The notes beneath the pieces were generated by a model. The model had not been told where the DNA came from. It worked only from the letters and a program-made list of their open reading frames with translations, and ran no database searches. Position numbers and translations under genes: made by a program. A stretch of 13,781 bases of DNA from an uncultured Saprospiraceae bacterium (GTDB lineage: Bacteria > Bacteroidota > Bacteroidia > Chitinophagales > Saprospiraceae), in assembly GCA_937959095.1 (NCBI GenBank), contig CALGLY010000855.1, positions 1 through 13,781 of the forward strand. Direction: 5' to 3'. Positions 8,870 through 13,781 of this stretch are shown one piece after another. How positions within the stretch are numbered: the first letter of the stretch is position 1; each line of letters opens with the position of its first letter.

Positions 8870-8905
8870 AAAAAAGAGGAGAAAAACATTACAGTTTTCC
8901 TCCTC
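8870..8905 (-). terminator. Hairpin with terminator features on the minus strand
   Basis: GAGGAGAAAAAC (8876-8887) pairs with GTTTTCCTCCTC (8894-8905) over 12 positions with a 6-base loop. The only mismatch (A8882 with C8899) becomes a G-U wobble in a minus-strand RNA. A run of six A (8870-8875) precedes the stem, i.e. six U follow it on the minus strand, whereas no T-run follows on the plus strand. The ABC gene stops just 3 bases before this, so it may also end that transcript, but sequence polarity favours minus-strand reading. Confidence 0.5.
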
Positions 8906-9145
8906 ACATAAGGCTATTGATCTATCTTATAATTTTTCTTTTGGCAAAATTCACTTAACGATATGTTCCTTTTTGATGAAGCGTATCATTTATTAGTACA
9001 AGGCAAAAACTCAACTAGTGTGACAAGAATATTCAATATTTTTTTCTATTCCTAGAAAAAAAGAACGAATGGTAAGTCTGAATGGACTATCGGTAAATTT
9101 TAACAGCTTTTACCACATCCCAAAACACCAGATTTGAGATAATTC

Positions 9146-9153
9146 CAAATATA
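9146..9153 (-). promoter_or_regulatory. Possible -7 element (TATATTTG) on the minus strand
   Basis: TATATTTG on the minus strand exactly fits the Bacteroidota -7 consensus TAnnTTTG. No TTG is present at the expected -33 position; instead the palindrome 9171-9192 lies there. A transcript from here would run about 270 bases to the minus-strand hairpin at 8870. An 8-base match to a 6-base constraint can occur by chance in AT-rich DNA. Confidence 0.2.
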
Positions 9154-9170
9154 ACTTACCTTGCAGCTAA

Positions 9171-9192
9171 GAATTTACGAGAACGTAAATTC
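9171..9192. promoter_or_regulatory. Perfect 9-bp palindrome, possible operator
   Basis: GAATTTACG and CGTAAATTC flank the 4-base loop AGAA with no mismatch. No T-run follows on either strand, so a protein-binding operator or a small RNA hairpin is more likely than a terminator. It sits 177 bases before the M36 start and just upstream of the minus-strand TATATTTG. Confidence 0.4.
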
Positions 9193-9318
9193 AACCAATT
9201 CAGGCAGTATATAGAAAAGCACGGTATTCTTCTCCTATAGGATGTTGGCAGACTCTTGCCCGTCCTTTACTCTACATTTATATCTGAGACTGACCTGAAC
9301 ACACAAGTAGGCAATAGC

Positions 9319-9345
9319 TTGCCTTATTCTATTTATCTGATTTTG
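9319..9345 (+). promoter_or_regulatory. Candidate promoter of the M36 peptidase gene
   Basis: TTG (9319-9321) and TGATTTTG (9338-9345) resemble the Bacteroidota -33 TTG and -7 TAnnTTTG boxes, with one mismatch in the -7 box and a 16-base spacer that is slightly short. Transcription would begin about 15-20 bases before the ATG. A small hairpin CTGATT/AATCAG (9337-9352) overlaps the -7 box. Confidence 0.25.
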
Positions 9346-9368
9346 GAATCAGCATATAATTTAATCTA

Positions 9369-12300
9369 ATGCGTAGAATCTTCTTGCGTTCAGTTGTATT
9401 GTTTATGTTTTTGGGGAGTAGCAGTTATCTATCAGCTCAAAATATAGTGGCTCTAGCGGAGCAATATGCACAAAAACATGCTTTGGAGTTAGGTCTTCAT
9501 CCCGAAATTGAGTGGCGCGTTTCCGATGCGATAGGGACAACGAGCGGTCTAGCACATGTCTATCTACAACAGACCTATAGAGGTATTGATGTAGAAGGAA
9601 GTATGCTTAGTATGCACCTCAAAAATGGAAAAGTGGTGCAGCATGCGGGAGGCTTTGTGGCTAAAATAGCCGAATTTACGAGTAGCAATCTTCGTCGTAC
9701 TGAAAGTAGAGTGGCACTACAAAAAGCCTTACAGCATTTATCTTTGTCTACTTCCGCTTCTCTCACGCCTGTTAGCACCCAAAGAAATGATAATGAACGA
9801 ACCTTTTTTGCTCTAAATGACATTGCAAAAAAAGAGGTGAAAGCGGAATTGATTTATATGAAACATACGCCCAAAGAGATTCGATTGGCATGGGATATTG
9901 AGTTGCATTATAAACATGCTTTTCAGGTGTGGAGTGTGCGTGTAGATGCCCTATCGGGTGCAGTACTAAGCAGTCGCGATCAGGTGTTGCGTTGTGATTT
10001 TGGTGGACATACTACTTCTTGCGAAGGGATAACAGAGAACGCTAGTTGCAGTCATCCTGCACCTATTTTTGCACCAAAAAAACAAGAAGCAAATCTTTTA
10101 GCGAATACCTATACCGTGCTTCCGCTCACGGTGGAAAGTCCAAATCATGGAAGTTTTGCAACAGTGAGTAATCCTGCCGCAGCGAATACTACCGCCTCGC
10201 CGACGGGCTGGCATAATGATGGGAATGCCACCTATACCAGCACACGTGGAAACAATGTATTGGCACAAGAGGATTTGGCTGGAGATGATGGAACAGGGAC
10301 TCAAGCAGATGGTGGAGCTGGATTGGATTTCAATTTTGTGTATGATAACAATCAAGCTCCTAGCGTAGGAGATAATCTTTTTGCTTCTATCACCAATCTT
10401 TTTTATTGGAATAACATCATGCACGATATTTTCTATAATTATGGTTTCGATGAAGTAAGTGGCAATTTTCAAAATAACAATTTCAATAGAGGCGGCGCAG
10501 GAGGTGATTTTGTAATAGCTGAGGCACAAGATGGTTTAGATACCAATAATGCCAATTTCTTTGCTCCTGCGGATGGTCAAAGCCCTATTATGCAGATGTT
10601 CCTTTGGGATGCTCCTAATAATATGACCATTTTTCAGGTGAATAGTCCTGTGGCAGTAGCAGGGAATTATCCTTTTGCAGTTGCCCAATTTGGGCCAAGT
10701 GAATTTTCTGTAACAGGCGATTTAGTTTTTGTAACTGATAATAGTGCCCTTCCATCAGAGGGGTGTATTGCACTTAATAATGCTGCTGCAATAACAGGTA
10801 ATATTGCAATGATAGATAGGGGGAATTGCGAATTTGGGACGAAAGTACTTAATGCGGAAAATGCTGGAGCTATTGCCGCCATTGTTTGTAATAATGTAGA
10901 TGGACCTCTAGTAGGGATGGCACCTGGTGCGGATGGACCTTCGGTCACCATTCCTGCCATCATGATTAGTAGAGGTGATTGTGCGACTATTCGCGCTGCC
11001 TTACCAGGTGTAGATGCCAGCATAGCCGTTTCTATCAATCAAGTAGATGGAGATTATGATAATGGCATCATTGCACATGAGTACGGGCATGGCATTTCGA
11101 TTCGACTAACGGGTGGACGCAATAATCCAGGTTGCTTGAACAATGCAGAGCAAATGGGCGAAGGCTGGAGCGATTTCTTTGGTTTGGTAGTGACTGCTTT
11201 GCCATCGCATACTGCAAATACAGCAAGAGGCATTGGTACATATGCAACTAGTCAAGCACCTACTGGTAGCGGCATTCGTCCTTTTCCTTATACGCGCAAT
11301 ATGAGTATCAATCCTGTGACCTATGGTGATGTGAGTAACCTAAGCTTTACGCAGCCGCATGGTATTGGCTCTATTTGGTGTACGATGATTTGGGATATGT
11401 ATTGGGATTTGATCGATCAATATGGTTATGATACGGATTTGTATGATGGCACAGGAGGCAATAATATAGCTATGCGTTTGGTGACAGAAGCCTGTAAATT
11501 TCAGTCTTGTCAGCCAGGTTTTGTCGATGGGCGCGATGCGATCTTAGCCGCCGACCAAGTGATTTTTAATGGTGCGAATCAATGTGTGATTTGGGAAGCC
11601 TTTGCTCGTCGCGGATTGGGCTATAGTGCCGATCAAGGAAATAGCAATGACCGCAGCGATGGGGTAGAAGCCTTCGATTTGCCGCCTAGTTCCTTAATTG
11701 GCGTTCAATTGACAAAAACAGCAAGCACTACTACTGTAGGCTGCGATGACATAATCACCTTTACGCTTGCTGCCAATGCGCCTTGGAGTTTGAGTTGCAT
11801 TCCATCGCCTTCTGATATTATAGTACAAGATATATTACCTGATGGCTTAGAATATGTAACTGGCTCGGCTTCTAATGGTGGGATGGAAAATAATGGGATT
11901 ATTAGTTGGCCACTGCTTGCGAGTTTTACTAGCCCTATCAATTATACCTATCAAGCTAAGATAGACTGTGCTACAATTCCAGCAGCCACGCCGACTACTA
12001 TCATAGATGATGATGTAGAAAACAGCGTAAATGCACTCATCACGACCAGTAATTCAAGTGGCTTGAGCAATTGGCTTATCAATAGCACACAATCTTTTAG
12101 TGGTGCTAATTCGTGGTATGCCGCAGAAATGGAAGCGAACCCTGCATTTCAAGAAAATCAATATTTAACGATCGGCCCGATCTTGTTGCGCGATGAATCA
12201 GAACTGAGTTTCCAACATTTATTCGATACGGAAAGTGGATGGGATGGTGGTCTAGTAGAAATATCTACTGATGATGGCGCGACTTGGCAAGACCTAGGAA

Positions 12301-13031
12301 ATGACATGACTCAAAATCCTTACAATAGCTTTCTCGCCAATAATCCTAGCTATCCAGCCTTTTCGGGCTTGAGCAATGGCAATGCCAGTTGGATAGAGAC
12401 TAAAGTAGATTTATCGGATTATGAAGGTTGCACGATACGAATTCGTTTTCATTTCTACTATGATGCCTTTGCGATAGGCGTGGCGAGCAATAATATCAAT
12501 GATGGCTGGTATCTTGATGATATTAAAATCACGACAGGCGTAAATACTTATTTAGTGAATAAAGCAAGCCTGAGTGGAGAAGGCACGACCTTTAATACAG
12601 CCGCTTGTATCGAATTGAATACGATTTCAGTAGATTTGAAGACCATGCTCAAAGGGGCTTACACCTCGGGTGCGAATATGAATGCAAGCTTGAGTACGCA
12701 AAGCCTGTTGCCGACTACCGAGCCTTATACAGCGATGGGATATGCACATATAGGTGGCGGTGGCGAGGAAGAAGTGGTTAATCCAGATGTTTTGAATGTT
12801 ACAGGTGCTAATGCTATAGTCGATTGGGTGTTGGTAGAATTGCGTTCTGCTAGTATGCCAGCTACTATTATTGCCAGCCGTTCTGCGCTCTTACAAGCTG
12901 ATGGCGATGTGGTAGATGTGGATGGTATTTCTCCTGTTTCTTTTTACGCCCCTGCGGGAAATTACCATGTAGCGGTGCGGCATCGGAATCACCTTGGTGT
13001 GATGACGGGGGCAGCTGTGAATTTGAATTAG
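9369..13031 (+). CDS. Secreted M36 (fungalysin) metallopeptidase with PA insert and C-terminal beta modules
   Basis: The 1220-residue product should be an extracellular zinc endopeptidase. Order of parts: signal peptide 1-23 (ends YLSA/Q); FTP/PepSY-type propeptide about 30-205; catalytic M36 domain about 250-775 with zinc site H570-E-Y-G-H574, catalytic Glu571 and third ligand Glu598 in 'GEGWSDFF'; a PA domain inserted at about 450-555 ('MIDRGNCEFGTKV'); a DUF11-like domain about 777-866; a MAM/immune-inhibitor-A-like jelly roll about 880-1056 ('WYLDDIKI'); and a C-terminal domain about 1083-1220 with 'AIVDWVLVELR' and 'VAVRHRNHLG'. All catalytic residues are present. NCBI names such enzymes T9SS-dependent M36 peptidases, but here the chain stops 11 residues after 'HRNHLG' with no recognisable sorting domain. 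It stands alone, with a strong terminator after it. Confidence 0.93.
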   Translation: MRRIFLRSVVLFMFLGSSSYLSAQNIVALAEQYAQKHALELGLHPEIEWRVSDAIGTTSGLAHVYLQQTYRGIDVEGSMLSMHLKNGKVVQHAGGFVAKIAEFTSSNLRRTESRVALQKALQHLSLSTSASLTPVSTQRNDNERTFFALNDIAKKEVKAELIYMKHTPKEIRLAWDIELHYKHAFQVWSVRVDALSGAVLSSRDQVLRCDFGGHTTSCEGITENASCSHPAPIFAPKKQEANLLANTYTVLPLTVESPNHGSFATVSNPAAANTTASPTGWHNDGNATYTSTRGNNVLAQEDLAGDDGTGTQADGGAGLDFNFVYDNNQAPSVGDNLFASITNLFYWNNIMHDIFYNYGFDEVSGNFQNNNFNRGGAGGDFVIAEAQDGLDTNNANFFAPADGQSPIMQMFLWDAPNNMTIFQVNSPVAVAGNYPFAVAQFGPSEFSVTGDLVFVTDNSALPSEGCIALNNAAAITGNIAMIDRGNCEFGTKVLNAENAGAIAAIVCNNVDGPLVGMAPGADGPSVTIPAIMISRGDCATIRAALPGVDASIAVSINQVDGDYDNGIIAHEYGHGISIRLTGGRNNPGCLNNAEQMGEGWSDFFGLVVTALPSHTANTARGIGTYATSQAPTGSGIRPFPYTRNMSINPVTYGDVSNLSFTQPHGIGSIWCTMIWDMYWDLIDQYGYDTDLYDGTGGNNIAMRLVTEACKFQSCQPGFVDGRDAILAADQVIFNGANQCVIWEAFARRGLGYSADQGNSNDRSDGVEAFDLPPSSLIGVQLTKTASTTTVGCDDIITFTLAANAPWSLSCIPSPSDIIVQDILPDGLEYVTGSASNGGMENNGIISWPLLASFTSPINYTYQAKIDCATIPAATPTTIIDDDVENSVNALITTSNSSGLSNWLINSTQSFSGANSWYAAEMEANPAFQENQYLTIGPILLRDESELSFQHLFDTESGWDGGLVEISTDDGATWQDLGNDMTQNPYNSFLANNPSYPAFSGLSNGNASWIETKVDLSDYEGCTIRIRFHFYYDAFAIGVASNNINDGWYLDDIKITTGVNTYLVNKASLSGEGTTFNTAACIELNTISVDLKTMLKGAYTSGANMNASLSTQSLLPTTEPYTAMGYAHIGGGGEEEVVNPDVLNVTGANAIVDWVLVELRSASMPATIIASRSALLQADGDVVDVDGISPVSFYAPAGNYHVAVRHRNHLGVMTGAAVNLN

Positions 13032-13056
13032 AAGTAGAGAAGGATAATTTTTTATC

Positions 13057-13172
13057 GTTTTCCAGTAAATCCCGTGGACGAAGAAAAAGTAAACACAAAA
13101 ACGTATGATTAATAGTGTTGTGTTTGCTTTTTCTTCGGCTTCGTCACGGGATTTGTCGGAGAACCTTTTTTT
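13057..13172 (+). terminator. Very large intrinsic terminator after the M36 peptidase gene
   Basis: Arms 13057-13098 and 13118-13164 form a stem of roughly 40 pairs with a 19-base loop (13099-13117), one single-base bulge (13077), and one 6-base bulge (13133-13138, CTTCGG, a near duplicate of the adjoining CTTCGT). The core is 10 perfect pairs AAATCCCGTG/CACGGGATTT. Seven T (13166-13172) follow almost directly. Four of the five non-Watson-Crick positions are G-U in plus-strand RNA, supporting plus-strand function. It starts 25 bases after the M36 stop. Confidence 0.8.
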
Positions 13173-13387
13173 ATTAAGACGTGTTACTTTTCCTGCCAAG
13201 TGCGTTATGAAGGTGATAATGCGATGAATGGCCACTCATCATTTTGATATTTCTTTTCAAAGGGAAACCATCCTTTTGTATTGAATTTTTCTAACCTATT
13301 TATGGATTTCGTTTTTCAGTTATTTCATGGACTTGCTCTATGGAATAGCTGGATTGCATCTTTTTATCACTATCAAGTCTAACAAAC
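13173..13387. other. Leader region of the small secreted protein gene
   Basis: No convincing gene is seen. Two short frames begin with ATG at 13302 (26 codons) and 13327 (reads into the next gene out of frame), and neither resembles a known protein. The region contains the first copy of a direct repeat (13325-13359). No exact TAnnTTTG promoter is present; TCATTTTG and TCCTTTTG are near matches only. Confidence 0.4.
13325..13359 (+). repeat. Direct repeat, copy A, upstream of the small secreted protein gene
   Basis: This segment matches 13721-13755 at 26 of 35 positions without gaps, including TCATGGA at the start and AATAGCTGGA in the middle. It ends 28 bases before the ATG at 13388, so it may be part of the leader or promoter. 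Confidence 0.5.
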
Positions 13388-13687
13388 ATGAGATTTATTC
13401 CTTTCATCCTATTCCTTTTTTTAGCAAGCACAAGTTACGGACAACAAACAACCACTCAGGAAGAAAAAGACGTAGTTCGTATTGATACTATTATCACCTT
13501 TGATCCTGAAACCTTTGAAGAAACCATAGAATTGGTGGTATATAAAGGGGAGCTTAGACTAGCAAAAGACGTAGTAGATTTTGCAGAGAAAGCGACAGAA
13601 AAAAACGGAGTGGATACCATCATCATTTTTGATCCGAAAACAATGAAGGAGGACACCGTTATTGTGAAACGTGGTCTCAAAGAATAA
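13388..13687 (+). CDS. Small secreted protein with an internal duplication, unknown function
   Basis: The 99-residue product starts with a signal peptide (1-18, core FIPFILFLFLASTSYG, then QQ), so the mature protein is about 80 residues and exported. It contains two copies of a beta-rich motif: 'IDTIITFDPETFEETIEL' (32-49) and 'VDTIIIFDPKTMKEDTVIV' (75-93), separated by a Lys/Glu-rich helix-like linker. I do not recognise the family by name; short 'DTxxxFDPxTxEE' segments occur in other small exported Bacteroidota proteins, from memory. There are no Cys residues, catalytic motif or lipobox. Its coding potential is supported by the conserved duplication at protein level with diverged codons. 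It is transcribed separately from the M36 gene because of the terminator between them. Confidence 0.75.
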   Translation: MRFIPFILFLFLASTSYGQQTTTQEEKDVVRIDTIITFDPETFEETIELVVYKGELRLAKDVVDFAEKATEKNGVDTIIIFDPKTMKEDTVIVKRGLKE

Positions 13688-13720
13688 GAATTACTTTTTT
13701 AATTGAGAATTGCTTTTACT

Positions 13721-13755
13721 TCATGGAATGTGTCTGTGAAATAGCTGGACAACAT
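13721..13755 (+). repeat. Direct repeat, copy B, at the window end
   Basis: Second copy of the 35-base element at 13325-13359. If spacing is kept, a start codon would fall about 13784, just beyond the window. The sequence from 13756 to the end (ends CGCAAATAATA) is A-rich like a Bacteroidota leader. Confidence 0.5.
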
Positions 13756-13781
13756 TCGTTTAAGGGACTTCGCAAATAATA

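Larger units (their letters stand above)
8906..9368. other. Gap between ABC exporter and M36 peptidase: no convincing gene
   Basis: I see no protein gene in these 463 bases. A 30-codon frame at 8963-9055 begins MFLFDEAYHLLVQGKN, which faintly recalls the start of IS200-like REP-associated transposases, but no catalytic HUH or Tyr motif follows. The region also holds a perfect palindrome (9171-9192), a 6-bp hairpin GGTAAA/TTTACC (9092-9114), two similar segments GGCAAAAnnTCA (8943 and 9003 regions), and candidate promoter motifs on both strands. Confidence 0.4.

Noticed and set aside
10098..11038. Minus-strand frames of 143 and 123 codons inside the M36 gene
   Set aside because: They are antisense to the conserved catalytic and PA domains, and lack signal peptide or domain pattern.
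12891..13235. Minus-strand frame of 114 codons over the M36 end and the terminator
   Set aside because: It lies antisense to a well-supported gene and runs through the hairpin arms; the translation has no domain features.
13302..13382. 26-codon frame (MDFVFQLFHGLALW...) before the small secreted protein
   Set aside because: The matching frame in the second repeat copy is broken by TGA, so it is not conserved as a peptide.

Overview
The window looks like a chromosomal segment from a Bacteroidota bacterium, probably of the Saprospiria (Saprospira/Lewinella/Aureispira-like). This is inferred from moderately AT-rich DNA, A-rich leaders without clear Shine-Dalgarno sites, signal peptides ending in ...AQ or ...GQ, repeated 'CEG(E/Q)SI' adhesin modules, a T9SS-type M36 fungalysin, and a C-terminal domain (key residues 'AIVDWVLVELR' and 'VAVRHRNHLG') that I associate with Saprospiria surface proteins. 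No rRNA, tRNA, CRISPR array or intact mobile element was seen.

Layout. On the minus strand, positions 1-1570 hold the first 523 residues of a large secreted protein with an N-terminal P-domain-like jelly roll and repeated Cys-containing modules; its C-terminus lies outside the window. Upstream of it on the same strand is a secreted alpha/beta hydrolase (1641-2348), separated by a 70-base spacer with a heptamer-built hairpin. A divergent intergenic region (2349-2641), also with heptamer repeats, leads to a 1110-residue secreted protein of unknown function on the plus strand (2642-5974). Facing it is a DUF1080 lipoprotein on the minus strand (6145-6861). Divergent from that is a single-gene type IV ABC exporter (7020-8867). 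A 501-base gap follows, with a terminator-like hairpin pointing the 'wrong' way and a perfect palindrome. Then come an M36 metallopeptidase (9369-13031) ending in a very large intrinsic terminator, and a small secreted protein with an internal duplication (13388-13687). A direct repeat flanks the small gene and suggests that a related gene starts just past the window end.

How the genes fit together. Five of the six products with a visible N-terminus other than the ABC exporter carry Sec signal peptides, and the remaining one (DUF1080) carries a lipobox, so this is an envelope/secretion neighbourhood rather than a metabolic operon. Strand switches and spacers mean most genes are single transcription units; only the hydrolase and partial adhesin could be co-transcribed. 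I found no defence system, gene cluster for a natural product, or other clear multi-gene machine. The least explained items are the orphan 1110-residue protein, the short C-terminus of the M36 protease, the wobble-compatible giant hairpin after it, and the possible minus-strand transcript in the 8870-9153 gap.
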